Assembly: GCF_017696275.1 (NCBI RefSeq)
Contig: NZ_JAAORF010000001.1
Location: 124,001 to 188,000 of the forward strand
Direction: 5' to 3'
From: Prochlorococcus marinus XMU1405
GTDB taxonomy: Bacteria; Cyanobacteriota; Cyanobacteriia; PCC-6307; Cyanobiaceae
Length of the DNA: 64,000 nucleotides
Position numbers and translations under genes: made by a program. The notes below the pieces were generated by a model that ran no database searches, was not told the origin of the DNA, and worked only from the letters and a program-made list of their open reading frames with translations. Below, piece after piece: positions 15,864-25,837 of this stretch. Every line of letters starts with the position of its first letter. Position 1 is the first letter of the stretch.

Positions 15864-16517
15864 TCAGTTAAATGGAGAAATAGGGTAAAGGGGCAGAACT
15901 CTTTGCCATGAATTTTCAATATCATCTAATAAATTTTTATTTGATAAATCTAATAATTCTGTTAAATCTTTTTTATCGTCATAATGTGCCTCAAAAAAAA
16001 GTTCTTTAGAATCTAATTCTTTAATAACTTTTGGTGAAACTATTTCTCGAATTCCTAGACCTTCATTCCTTTGCTGGTTATTGCAAATCTCATATTTACC
16101 TGCAATAAATCCCCTTCGTTTTAATTTTTTGTAAATCCAGTATGATTTTTGGTTTGTAAAAATATTATTTTTCAATGCAATTCTTTTTGCCATTATTTCA
16201 AATGAACTAAAACTGTCTAAATGACAATTTATTTGTTGTGAGATAGTTCTTGCTAAAACGACAATAAGTCTAGAAGCATTAAAATTTGCTGGCCCTATGC
16301 TGACAGATATCTTATTAACGTTTTGTAGATTTTCTTTAGAAATAAAATTGTTAAAATCATTAATTAAGTTATTACATAAGTCATTATCAAATTTTTTTAG
16401 AAATAATTCATCAGATTTATGGTTTTTGTTTTTTCTATATCCAAAGCCAAATGAATTATCTGTGCTAAGGATCACTAATGCAGGGTAATTTCCTCTTTGT
16501 TTGAAACTATTTGTCAT
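15864..16517 (-). CDS. tsaB: tRNA threonylcarbamoyladenosine biosynthesis protein TsaB, divergent
   Basis: The protein has 217 residues and an ASKHA fold related to TsaD. TsaB partners TsaD and TsaE in making t6A37 on ANN-decoding tRNAs. Evidence is the N-terminal LVILSTDNSFGFGY strand pair and the SIGPANFNASRLI loop, which replaces the usual GPGSFTGLR. The rest is Lys/Asn-rich and poorly conserved. Such divergence is usual for TsaB in reduced picocyanobacteria, where it is often called a YeaZ-like or molecular chaperone protein. It has Ycf34 immediately upstream on the same strand (about 9 bp gap). Function is inferred from fold motifs only. Confidence 0.8.
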   Translation of the reverse strand: MTNSFKQRGNYPALVILSTDNSFGFGYRKNKNHKSDELFLKKFDNDLCNNLINDFNNFISKENLQNVNKISVSIGPANFNASRLIVVLARTISQQINCHLDSFSSFEIMAKRIALKNNIFTNQKSYWIYKKLKRRGFIAGKYEICNNQQRNEGLGIREIVSPKVIKELDSKELFFEAHYDDKKDLTELLDLSNKNLLDDIENSWQRVLPLYPISPFN

Positions 16518-16526
16518 TTATTACCT

Positions 16527-16778
16527 TCAAACAGGCAATTCCATATCTGGATTACATTTAGACCATTTACCAAATTCATTTACAAAACTTTCACAAGACT
16601 GAACATCCCAATCAGTTTTGTAATCACCATTATTTACTTTAACTATAGAGACATGAATGTATGGTCTTTTTGGTTTAAAATCAGGTACATCACAAATATT
16701 ATCAACATCATGATTATTCTCAACATCATGATAAGTGATACATCTATCAACCCATTTACAGTTGATGCAAATGCACAT
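16527..16778 (-). CDS. ycf34: Ycf34 iron-sulfur protein
   Basis: This 83-residue soluble protein is found in cyanobacteria and red-algal plastids. Cys2, Cys4, Cys7 and Cys13 (MCICINCKWVDRC) and a later Cys pair (SCESF, SKCNP) are the conserved residues. In Synechocystis it binds an iron-sulfur cluster and affects photosynthetic electron transport; that is literature knowledge, not visible here. The start is certain because the first conserved Cys is residue 2. It is the promoter-proximal gene before tsaB and divergent from the CCA enzyme by about 14 bp. Confidence 0.9.
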   Translation of the reverse strand: MCICINCKWVDRCITYHDVENNHDVDNICDVPDFKPKRPYIHVSIVKVNNGDYKTDWDVQSCESFVNEFGKWSKCNPDMELPV

Positions 16779-16792
16779 AATTAATAAATAAA

Positions 16793-18010
16793 ATGAAAAG
16801 AAATATTCTCATTGATCATACACTAATAATCGATGAATTAGAAACAAGAATAAAATTTCATAATTGGAATTTTATTTTACCTTTTTTACCTAAAGGATCA
16901 TATTTGGTTGGGGGATACATAAGGGACATTATTTTGGGGAGGGTAAGTAAGGAGGTAGATGTTGATATTGTGGTGCCTTCAAATGCAATTGAAATTGGGA
17001 AAAATATTGCGAATAACATTAATTCCAAATTTATAATTTTAGATAAAAAAAGAGAAGTTGTAAGAATTATTCTTCATCAAATTAATATTGATATAGCTAA
17101 TCAGGTTTCACCCACGATCGAGGGAGATTTGAGTGCTAGAGATTTTTCAATTAACTCAATTGCTTTTTTCTTGGATAAGAAGTGTTTGTATGATCCCTTA
17201 AATGGCCTTAAAGATTTAGAGCTTTCTATGCTTAGAATGCATTCAGAAATAAATTTACTGCATGATCCTTTAAGAATATTAAGATGTTTTCGATTCGTTT
17301 CAGAATTGAATTTTGAAATTGATCTAAATTTAATTACATTTATAAAAAAAAATAAAGGAAAACTATATCTTGTTGCTAAAGAGAGGATTAACTATGAAAT
17401 CCAAAAAATAGTAAATGGGTCAAATGCTCTTCATGCGGTAAGTTTGGTAAAACAATTGAATATACTAGGCTCTGAGAATTCATATAAAGATTCTTTTTTT
17501 TTGGATTTAAAGAAAATTAATTATGCAGAACTTAATCAAAAAGAAAAAGAGAAATTTTTACCGTTGTTTTTTATTAACCAACTTTTGGATGTTGTATCTC
17601 TAGAGAAACTTAAATTTAGTAAAGATGAAATTGCAAAAACAAAGTTATTGAGAAAATGGCATTTTTTTTTGAAGACCAAAAATATCGCTGAGTTAAGTGA
17701 ATTTGATAGATTTAAATTACATCAAGAGTTAGAAATGTTTCTTCCATTATTTATTTTTTATTTACCTCAAAATTTGCATTCCGATTGGCTAAAAAGGTGG
17801 CGTGACAAGGAAGACAAATTATTTCATCCCTCAAATCTTCTTAACGGTAATGTAATTAAAAAAAATTTAAAAATAAAGGATGGGCCTATCTTGGGAGAGC
17901 TTTTACAGTATCTTTCAAAGGAGTTTGCATTTAATAGATTGCATAATTTTGATGAAGCTATTTATAAAGCAAAGCAATGGATTGAACAAAATGCGCCAAA
18001 ATGTGATTAA
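16793..18010 (+). CDS. CCA tRNA nucleotidyltransferase / poly(A) polymerase family
   Basis: The product has 405 residues, class II nucleotidyltransferase fold. Motif A is LVGGYIRDIILG with the catalytic DVDIVV near residues 37-63. Motif B ARDFSINSIAF and the RILRCFRF motif follow. This family adds the 3' CCA end to tRNAs, or in some cyanobacteria splits CCA-adding and poly(A) activities between paralogues, so the exact activity is not certain. The C-terminal half is Lys-rich and weakly conserved. It starts only 14 bp from the ycf34 start on the other strand, so the promoters must overlap neighbouring coding sequence. Confidence 0.88.
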   Translation: MKRNILIDHTLIIDELETRIKFHNWNFILPFLPKGSYLVGGYIRDIILGRVSKEVDVDIVVPSNAIEIGKNIANNINSKFIILDKKREVVRIILHQINIDIANQVSPTIEGDLSARDFSINSIAFFLDKKCLYDPLNGLKDLELSMLRMHSEINLLHDPLRILRCFRFVSELNFEIDLNLITFIKKNKGKLYLVAKERINYEIQKIVNGSNALHAVSLVKQLNILGSENSYKDSFFLDLKKINYAELNQKEKEKFLPLFFINQLLDVVSLEKLKFSKDEIAKTKLLRKWHFFLKTKNIAELSEFDRFKLHQELEMFLPLFIFYLPQNLHSDWLKRWRDKEDKLFHPSNLLNGNVIKKNLKIKDGPILGELLQYLSKEFAFNRLHNFDEAIYKAKQWIEQNAPKCD

Positions 18011-18068
18011 ATACACATAGCTTAGTTTTGTTTAGAAGTTCAGACTTCAAAATCATTTTTAAAAATTT

Positions 18069-18488
18069 ATGAGTATTCGCATTTACATTGGCAACTTACC
18101 ACAAGGATTTAATCCAAAAGAATTTGATAAGCTTTTAAAATCTATTTCTGATTCGGTTAGATTTAAAGCAGTTTTAGATAAGGAAACTAAAGAATGTAGA
18201 GGGTTTGGTTTCGCGACAACAAATAGTGAAGAGAATGCTAATCTACTGATTCAAAAATTAAATGGTTTTGAATTTAATGGTTCTAAGTTAAGAGTAGAGT
18301 TATCAGAAAAGAAGGATTCTTCTTCAAACAAAAAAAATAGTGGAAACTTTAACAAAAATAAGAAGAGGAAAGATTTTAAGAAAATTGTCCATAGCGATGC
18401 CCCTAATCTCGAAGCACCTGATCCAAGATGGGCTGGGGAACTATCGAAACTAAAAGATTTGTTAGCTAATCAGAAAACACCTGCTTAG
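18069..18488 (+). CDS. Cyanobacterial RRM RNA-binding protein
   Basis: The protein has 139 residues. A single RNA-recognition motif occupies residues 1-80, with RNP2 as IYIGNLP and RNP1 as CRGFGFAT. A Lys/Asn/Ser-rich disordered tail (about 82-115) replaces the glycine-rich tail of many cyanobacterial Rbp proteins, and the C-terminus ends with PRWAGELSKLKDLL. Rbp proteins bind U-rich RNA and are often cold-induced; targets here are unknown. It is read in the same direction as the CCA enzyme 58 bp upstream. Its stop directly abuts the stop of crtB on the opposite strand. Confidence 0.9.
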   Translation: MSIRIYIGNLPQGFNPKEFDKLLKSISDSVRFKAVLDKETKECRGFGFATTNSEENANLLIQKLNGFEFNGSKLRVELSEKKDSSSNKKNSGNFNKNKKRKDFKKIVHSDAPNLEAPDPRWAGELSKLKDLLANQKTPA

Positions 18489-19397
18489 TTATTTAATTCG
18501 GGAAATTAAAAAAGATATTGGTAACTCAAAAGCTTTAACTGAATTTTTTACAAAGGCTCTATTGTTAAACACATCATAGTCTAATCTTTCAATTGAATCT
18601 AATATGCCTCTATAAAGACGTAAAGATGTCCAAACAGGCCATCTAGCGTCAGAAGATAGCCATTTGATCCCATCTTCAGACTTTTGGAACCAATCTCGAG
18701 CCCTACTTAATTGAAACTTCATCAGTTCTTTCCATTGATTATTTATTTCGCCTTTTAAAAGCTTTTCTTCAGAATAATTAAATTTTTCAATATCTTCTTG
18801 TGGGAGGTAAATTCTACCCCTTCCTCTGTCTTCCCCTACATCTCTCAAAATGTTGGTTAATTGATTGGCTATTCCTAAAGCTATAGCTGCTTCTGAGGGG
18901 TCTGGCTTGGCACTCCATGGTGCGGATGTATAAGCGCTATCAATGCCCATTACATTCTGAGTCATTAAACCAACAGTACCTGCGACTCTATAACAATAGA
19001 GTTGTAATTCATCAAAATCCTTATATCTGAATTTATTAAGATCCATCCTCTGACCTTCTATCATGTCTAGATAAGGTTGAATACTTTGTGGATATTTTTC
19101 GATGGTATCTAGTAGAACTGAATCAAGTTCAGATTTAATATTTCCTTTAAAAATATTTTTTGTGTTTTCTTCCCACGCATCTAAATTATCTGAAAGCTCA
19201 TCTTGCGATTTAGTTGAAGCTTCTAAGCTATCCATAATTTCATCTGTTCTTCTACACCAAACATAAATAGCCCAAATGGCTTTTCTTTTTTCTACAGGTA
19301 GTAGAAGAGTTCCCAAGTAAAAGGTTTTAGCCCATTTTTGGGTTTCTTTTCGGCATATCTCGTATGCTTGATCTAGTTGAGAAAATGAATTTTTCAA
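18489..19397 (-). CDS. crtB: Phytoene synthase
   Basis: This 302-residue squalene/phytoene-synthase-fold enzyme condenses two geranylgeranyl diphosphates to 15-cis-phytoene, the first committed carotenoid step. Both Asp-rich Mg-diphosphate motifs are present: DEIMD (after WCRRT) and DVGED (in RDVGEDRGRGRIYLP). The length is normal for the family. It lies 44 bp downstream of pds on the same strand, so the two are very likely co-transcribed in the order pds-crtB. It meets the RRM gene tail to tail with no gap. Confidence 0.98.
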   Translation of the reverse strand: MKNSFSQLDQAYEICRKETQKWAKTFYLGTLLLPVEKRKAIWAIYVWCRRTDEIMDSLEASTKSQDELSDNLDAWEENTKNIFKGNIKSELDSVLLDTIEKYPQSIQPYLDMIEGQRMDLNKFRYKDFDELQLYCYRVAGTVGLMTQNVMGIDSAYTSAPWSAKPDPSEAAIALGIANQLTNILRDVGEDRGRGRIYLPQEDIEKFNYSEEKLLKGEINNQWKELMKFQLSRARDWFQKSEDGIKWLSSDARWPVWTSLRLYRGILDSIERLDYDVFNNRAFVKNSVKAFELPISFLISRIK

Positions 19398-19441
19398 AAA
19401 GTTTTTAGATGAATTTTTAAATTACTGGAATGTAAATCTCA

Positions 19442-20881
<1,440 letters not shown>

Positions 20882-20929
20882 TTAAAGTTAGAACATAATA
20901 GTTTTTTTCGTTGATTATTTCGTAAAATT

Positions 20930-21277
20930 ATGGAAAAAATGCTTTTAAAATCGACTACTAGGCATGTAAGAATTTTCACTGCCGAAGTGGTAAATGAAGA
21001 ATTAAAGTTTCATCCCAATAAACTAACTCTTGATTTAGATCCCGATAACGAATTTATTTGGAACGAAGATTCTCTAAATAAAATAAATGAAAAATTCAAT
21101 GAATTAATAAAAGAGAGAGCAGGAAGGGATTTAGATGATTATGAACTTCGAAAAATAGGATCAGAAATTGAAGGTTTAATTAAATTGCTGCTACAAAACG
21201 GTCAGCTTAGCTATAACCCTGAATGTAGAGTAATGAATTATTCAATGGGTTTACCAAAGACCAATGAAGTACTGTGA
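20930..21277 (+). CDS. ndhM: NAD(P)H-quinone oxidoreductase subunit M
   Basis: This 115-residue small peripheral subunit is specific to cyanobacterial and chloroplast NDH-1, located in the hydrophilic connecting arm on the cytoplasmic side. The pattern [27 protein letters not shown] and [17 protein letters not shown] is diagnostic. The ATG at 20930 is the first in frame. The stop overlaps the GTG start of the next gene by 4 bp (GTGA), implying coupled translation. It is divergent from pds. Confidence 0.95.
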   Translation: MEKMLLKSTTRHVRIFTAEVVNEELKFHPNKLTLDLDPDNEFIWNEDSLNKINEKFNELIKERAGRDLDDYELRKIGSEIEGLIKLLLQNGQLSYNPECRVMNYSMGLPKTNEVL

Positions 21278-21897
21278 ATAGACCACCATCAAATAGAAGG
21301 CCAAGAAGAGGCTCAAATAGAAGTTATTATCCTCCAAATCCAAGGGATATGGATCCATATGGTCAAAGAAGCAATAGATTGCCTGCTTCTTCTGAACAAA
21401 AGATCAACTTTAGTACAGGAACCATTGCCGTACTTGCTGGAGTATTAATTTTAGGAGTTGGTATCGGGAGCGCTATTACCAGTACAACCGATGGCGGGCA
21501 GGGAAATATAGCAAGTCAACAACAATTAGATATGGCTGTTCCAGACCCTGAATTTTGCAGACAATGGGGAGCTAGTGCTTTTGTAATTGATGTTGAAATG
21601 TATACGACACTTAATCCATCTACTAGTTTTGTAACGCAACCAGCTCTTCAGCCAGGGTGTGTGATTAGAAGAGAGAATTGGACAGTACTACAAAAACAGG
21701 GCGCAATTAGTAATGAAGATGTAAGAGAATGTAAGCAAAGGATGAATACTTTTGCTTATATTGGATCTATAAGAGATAAGCCAATAGTTAAGTGCGTTTA
21801 TCAGACTGATGTAAATGAAAATAAATTTATAATAAAAGGAGATGGACAAGCCGAAGACGGCGGGGTAGGTATTAACAAAGAAGCAATTCAGTTTTGA
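21274..21897 (+). CDS. DUF3172 membrane-anchored protein
   Basis: The protein has 207 residues with a DUF3172-like sequence known from cyanobacteria and plants; its function is not established. A disordered Arg/Pro/Asn/Tyr-rich N-terminus (1-45) is followed by one membrane helix (about 50-70; [17 protein letters not shown]). A soluble domain with Cys residues in [33 protein letters not shown] and VKCVYQ comes next. The GTG start overlaps the ndhM stop, so it is expressed with ndhM. This suggests, but does not show, a thylakoid or NDH-related role. It converges with rbcR. Confidence 0.8.
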   Translation: MNRPPSNRRPRRGSNRSYYPPNPRDMDPYGQRSNRLPASSEQKINFSTGTIAVLAGVLILGVGIGSAITSTTDGGQGNIASQQQLDMAVPDPEFCRQWGASAFVIDVEMYTTLNPSTSFVTQPALQPGCVIRRENWTVLQKQGAISNEDVRECKQRMNTFAYIGSIRDKPIVKCVYQTDVNENKFIIKGDGQAEDGGVGINKEAIQF

Positions 21898-21903
21898 TCA
21901 AAA

Positions 21904-22848
21904 TTATATATGTCTCAAAGGACTTTCTAAGCTAGCAAATTGTGGAAGAATGTTTTTCTTAAATACTTCTGATGCTCTTGATGAATATCTTGACGGATTA
22001 GTAATTAATTTAAGTTCTCTTTTAACCTCTAAGTCTGCAATGAATGCTTTGTGGATTGTTCCAGCCGATAATTCTCTTTCAATAGAAACAACAGGCAAAA
22101 AGGAAGCTCCTAAACCTGATTGAACCGCATTCTTGATTGCTTCAAGAGAGTTAAGTTCCATCTCAATTTTTAATCTTTGAATATCAAGCCCAGAATCTTG
22201 GAGAAGTTTGTCAACAACTTTTCTTGTTGTAGATTGTGAGTCTAATGTTACAAAATTTAATTTGTATAAGTCTTCTTTTAGAAGCTCTTTCTTGGTCGAA
22301 AGTGGATGTTTGGATGGTAAAACTAATGCCAATTCATCAGTGGCATATGGAATTACTTGTAGTAAATTTTCCAAATCTCCAGGTAATTGTCCGCCAATAA
22401 TGGCTAAGTCAATTTGTCCATTGGCGACACTCCAACCAGTTCTTCTCGTACTATGAACTTGAAGTTGAACGGATACATCAGGGTATTTTTGTCTGAATAG
22501 TCCTATCATTCTCGGCATTAAATAGGTACCTGTTGTTTGGCTCGCTCCAATAACAAGAGTTCCACCTTTTAAGCTATTTAAATCTTCAATAGCTTTGCAA
22601 GCTTCGTCGCATTGATTCAAAATCCGTTCACAATATTCAAGTAATAGCCTCCCTGCTTCAGTCAATAGAGCCTTCCTACCACCTCTATCGAAAATTGTGA
22701 TTTCAAGTTGTTTTTCTAAATTTTGTATTTGTAAACTCACGGCAGGTTGGGTTACATATAAGAGATCTGCAGCTTTTTTAAAACTTCCTTGAGCTGCTAT
22801 AGCTTTTAATATTCTTAATTGGTCGAGTGTAAAAGGTAATTCTGGCAT
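21904..22848 (-). CDS. rbcR: LysR-family Rubisco operon regulator RbcR
   Basis: This 314-residue LysR-type regulator has an N-terminal winged HTH ([20 protein letters not shown] through [14 protein letters not shown]). A C-terminal co-inducer domain follows, with conserved [18 protein letters not shown] and GLGASFLPV stretches. The sequence closely resembles the RbcR/CbbR/Ycf30 subgroup that controls Rubisco and carbon-fixation genes in cyanobacteria and plastids. It is divergent from the zeta-carotene isomerase-ndhF series with 83 bp between. That gap contains two small dyads, consistent with self-regulation or control of the neighbour. Distinction from the NdhR/CcmR paralogue rests on overall similarity. 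Confidence 0.88.
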   Translation of the reverse strand: MPELPFTLDQLRILKAIAAQGSFKKAADLLYVTQPAVSLQIQNLEKQLEITIFDRGGRKALLTEAGRLLLEYCERILNQCDEACKAIEDLNSLKGGTLVIGASQTTGTYLMPRMIGLFRQKYPDVSVQLQVHSTRRTGWSVANGQIDLAIIGGQLPGDLENLLQVIPYATDELALVLPSKHPLSTKKELLKEDLYKLNFVTLDSQSTTRKVVDKLLQDSGLDIQRLKIEMELNSLEAIKNAVQSGLGASFLPVVSIERELSAGTIHKAFIADLEVKRELKLITNPSRYSSRASEVFKKNILPQFASLESPLRHI

Positions 22849-22877
22849 CTATTATGCCTACAATTTCTTATAATTCT

Positions 22878-22907
22878 AATGCTTCGGAGCATTCTTGTTA
22901 AGAACAA
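22878..22907. promoter_or_regulatory. Two dyads in the rbcR / Z-ISO divergent region
   Basis: AATGCT-TCGG-AGCATT (22878-22893) is a perfect 6-bp stem with a 4-base loop, and TTGTT-AAG-AACAA (22895-22907) is a perfect 5-bp dyad. They sit between divergent genes, one of which encodes a LysR regulator. Family members often bind imperfect dyads in such positions. Binding is inference. Confidence 0.35.
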
Positions 22908-22931
22908 AAATTATTTGAACATTTTAAATAT

Positions 22932-23660
22932 ATGGAGACTCATAAAACTTCCCTAATCATCTTACTTTTGATTTTGATTTTTGCGGTAATTCATAGTGGG
23001 GGAGCTGCTTTGAGAATCAAAGCAGAATCTATTATTGGTCCGAGATTATGGCGGTTATGTTTTGTTTTTTTAAGTTTGCCATCTGCAATTATCTTGATCA
23101 GTTATTTTTTGGCTCATAGATATGACGGAATCAGATTATGGAATTTACAGGGCAATAATTTTGTTTTTATGGTCGTTTGGTTCTTAACTGCAATAAGTTT
23201 TTTATTTTTGTATCCCGCTACTTACAATTTGCTAGAAATTCCTTCGGTTTTAAAACCTAAAGTACGAATCTATGGAACTGGGATAATGCGAATTACAAGA
23301 CATCCTCAAGCATTTGGTCAGATAATTTGGTGTTTTGCTCATACTTTATGGATTGGTACATCATTCACATTAGTAACTTCTATTGGCTTAGTTTTGCATC
23401 ATCTTTTTGCAATCTGGCATGGTGACAAGAGATTAGCAAATAGATTTGGAGAAGAATTTGAAAATTTTAAAAAAAATACATCCATAATCCCCTTCATGGC
23501 AATACTTGAGGGGAGGCAAGAATTTAAGATTAAAGAATTTTTTAGGTTATCTCAATTAGGCATATTAATTGCAATAGGCGTACTTTGGTGGTCTCATCAA
23601 TATATAAATATTGCTGTTAAAACATTTAATTCATCATTTTTGTCTGAATTTTTCAATTGA
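22932..23660 (+). CDS. 15-cis-zeta-carotene isomerase Z-ISO (NnrU-family membrane protein)
   Basis: This 242-residue integral membrane protein has about six hydrophobic segments. Motifs shared with plant Z-ISO are very clear: HRYDGIRLWNLQG, FLYPATYNLLE, IMRITRHPQ, HTLWIG, HHLFAIWHGDKRLA and IPFMAILEGRQ. Z-ISO uses a haem ligated by conserved His to isomerise the 15-cis bond of the Pds product, which is needed in non-photochemical conditions. Automatic annotation often calls this NnrU. The position near pds and crtB supports the carotenoid role. It precedes ndhF by 34 bp on the same strand and is divergent from rbcR. Confidence 0.9.
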   Translation: METHKTSLIILLLILIFAVIHSGGAALRIKAESIIGPRLWRLCFVFLSLPSAIILISYFLAHRYDGIRLWNLQGNNFVFMVVWFLTAISFLFLYPATYNLLEIPSVLKPKVRIYGTGIMRITRHPQAFGQIIWCFAHTLWIGTSFTLVTSIGLVLHHLFAIWHGDKRLANRFGEEFENFKKNTSIIPFMAILEGRQEFKIKEFFRLSQLGILIAIGVLWWSHQYINIAVKTFNSSFLSEFFN

Positions 23661-23694
23661 CAGTTTAAAATCTTAAATATAAGTTTTTTAAAAA

Positions 23695-25716
23695 ATGCCT
23701 CAAGCTTCAGAAATTGCCTGGTTAATTCCTGTTTTCCCACTGATTGGAGCAGTTCTTTCTGGTTTAGGCCTAATAAGTATTAACAAGAAAATTAATAATT
23801 CTAGAGAAATTGTTTCTGTAGGTCTTATCTCTTTTGTTGGCATTTCTGCAGTAATTAGTTACAAAGCTCTGATTGAACAAGTTAATGGTTATCAATCTGT
23901 AGAAAAATTATTTGTATGGGCTAGTGCTGGGGATTTTACAATCCCGATGGGTTTTGTCCTTGATCCTTTGGGGAGTGTAATGCTTGCTCTTGTAACGACT
24001 ATAACGTTGCTCGTGATGATTTACTCTCATGGTTATATGGCGCATGACAAAGGTTATGTCAGATTTTTTACATATTTAGCATTATTTAGTAGTTCAATGA
24101 TGGGATTAATAGTTAGTCCGAATTTATTAGAAATTTATGTTTTTTGGGAATTAGTTGGAATGTGTTCTTATTTGTTGGTTGGTTTTTGGTATGACAGGGA
24201 TGGCGCTGCCCACGCTGCACAAAAAGCATTTGTTGTTAATAGAGTGGGAGATTTTGGATTATTACTAGGAATTCTTGGCCTATTTTGGGCAACAAATAGT
24301 TTTGATTTTAATGAAATAGCCACTGGAATTTCTCGATCAATATCTGATAATTCGATACCTATTTGGGCTGCTTTATTGCTTTGTTTTTTAGTTTTTTTAG
24401 GGCCAATGGCAAAATCTGCTCAGTTTCCTCTTCATGTGTGGTTGCCTGATGCGATGGAAGGCCCGACACCTATTTCTGCACTTATCCATGCTGCAACAAT
24501 GGTTGCTGCAGGCATTTTTCTTGTAGCAAGACTTCAACCTTTGTATTCAATATTCCCCTCTATTCAGTTCATTATTGCTTTAGTTGGTACCATCACTTGT
24601 TTTTTAGGAGCATCTATAGCTTTGACCCAAATGGATTTAAAAAAAGGTTTAGCTTATAGCACAGTCTCTCAGCTTGGTTATATGATGCTTGCAATGGGTT
24701 GTGGAGCACCAGTTGCAGGAATTTTTCATTTAGTGACTCATGCTTGCTTTAAAGCAATGCTCTTTTTGGGATCTGGTTCAGTAATACATGCCATGGAAGA
24801 AGTAGTTGGCCATCAGCCTGTTTTAGCTCAAGATATGAGATTAATGGGCGGTTTAAGAAAAAAAATGCCATATACATCAACAACATTTTTAATAGGTTGC
24901 GTAGCAATTAGTGGTATTCCCCCATTGGCAGGTTTTTGGAGTAAAGACGAAATCCTCGGAAATGCTTTCATATCATTTCCAGCTTTTTGGTTTATAGGAC
25001 TTATAACAGCTGGTATGACTGCTTTCTATATGTTTAGGCTTTATTTCTTGACATTTGAAGGAGATTTCAGAGGGGAGAATAAAGAATTGCAAAAAGAGCT
25101 TCTAACGGCCTCTAAAATAAATCAAGATGAAGAAAATGAAGAACAGCATGAAGAACAAGGCACTATTCATGAGTCACCCTGGTCAATGACATTTCCCTTG
25201 GTATTTCTAGCTGTACCGTCTCTAATTATAGGTTTTATGGGACTTCCATGGGATAGCAAAATTGCCAATTTACTAGATCCTGAAGAAGCAGAGACTGCTG
25301 CAAAAGCTTTCGAATTAAAAGAATTTTTGCCTTTAGCGATAGCTTCAGTTCTTATTGCATCAGCTGGAATCATTATTGCTTATCAGGCATATTTTGTGAA
25401 AAAAATTAATTTATCAGTTTTATTTGCCGAAAAGTTTCCTAGTATCAACAGGTTTTTATCCAATAAATGGTATCTAGATGATATTAATGAAAAACTTTTT
25501 GTTAAGGGTAGTAGAAAACTCGCTAAAGAAGTCTTAGAGGTTGATTCTAAGGTTGTTGATGGCGTCGTAAATCTTACTGGACTCGTAACTTTAGGTAGTG
25601 GAGAAGGTTTAAAATATTTTGAGACTGGTAGGGCTCAATTTTATGCGCTTATTGTTTTTGGAGGAGTAATTCTACTAGTTGCTATATTTGGTATTCAATC
25701 TCCACAAGTATCTTAA
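23695..25716 (+). CDS. ndhF: NAD(P)H-quinone oxidoreductase subunit 5
   Basis: This 673-residue antiporter-like, proton-pumping membrane subunit of NDH-1 has about 16 membrane segments. Proton_antipo motifs are present: VFWELVGMCSYLLVGFW, LPDAMEGPTPISALIHAATM and KKGLAYSTVSQLGYMM. An acidic loop (about 460-490, rich in Glu/Gln) and a long C-terminal lateral-helix region follow. With ndhD just downstream it forms the distal pump module of the respiratory and cyclic-flow type NDH-1L complex. NdhF1 is preferred over the CO2-uptake NdhF3/F4 forms because no cup genes adjoin it. Confidence 0.96.
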   Translation: MPQASEIAWLIPVFPLIGAVLSGLGLISINKKINNSREIVSVGLISFVGISAVISYKALIEQVNGYQSVEKLFVWASAGDFTIPMGFVLDPLGSVMLALVTTITLLVMIYSHGYMAHDKGYVRFFTYLALFSSSMMGLIVSPNLLEIYVFWELVGMCSYLLVGFWYDRDGAAHAAQKAFVVNRVGDFGLLLGILGLFWATNSFDFNEIATGISRSISDNSIPIWAALLLCFLVFLGPMAKSAQFPLHVWLPDAMEGPTPISALIHAATMVAAGIFLVARLQPLYSIFPSIQFIIALVGTITCFLGASIALTQMDLKKGLAYSTVSQLGYMMLAMGCGAPVAGIFHLVTHACFKAMLFLGSGSVIHAMEEVVGHQPVLAQDMRLMGGLRKKMPYTSTTFLIGCVAISGIPPLAGFWSKDEILGNAFISFPAFWFIGLITAGMTAFYMFRLYFLTFEGDFRGENKELQKELLTASKINQDEENEEQHEEQGTIHESPWSMTFPLVFLAVPSLIIGFMGLPWDSKIANLLDPEEAETAAKAFELKEFLPLAIASVLIASAGIIIAYQAYFVKKINLSVLFAEKFPSINRFLSNKWYLDDINEKLFVKGSRKLAKEVLEVDSKVVDGVVNLTGLVTLGSGEGLKYFETGRAQFYALIVFGGVILLVAIFGIQSPQVS

Positions 25717-25837
25717 TTACAATTGTGTGTCTTCACTGTCCATTGGGGTGAAAAAATACAGAAAATTTCTAGACTTTATTTAAGATAAATTTCTTTTTAA
25801 ATTGAGTACTTATTTTTATACCCATTTTGCGACACAA

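Noticed and set aside
16497-16784. Plus-strand open frame opposite ycf34
   Set aside because: It is entirely antisense to ycf34, which has conserved Cys. The plus frame has no family features.
25732-25752. Hairpin TTCAC...GTGAA between ndhF and ndhD
   Set aside because: The stem is short and bulged and is followed by A, not T, on the sense strand, so it is not a terminator for ndhF.
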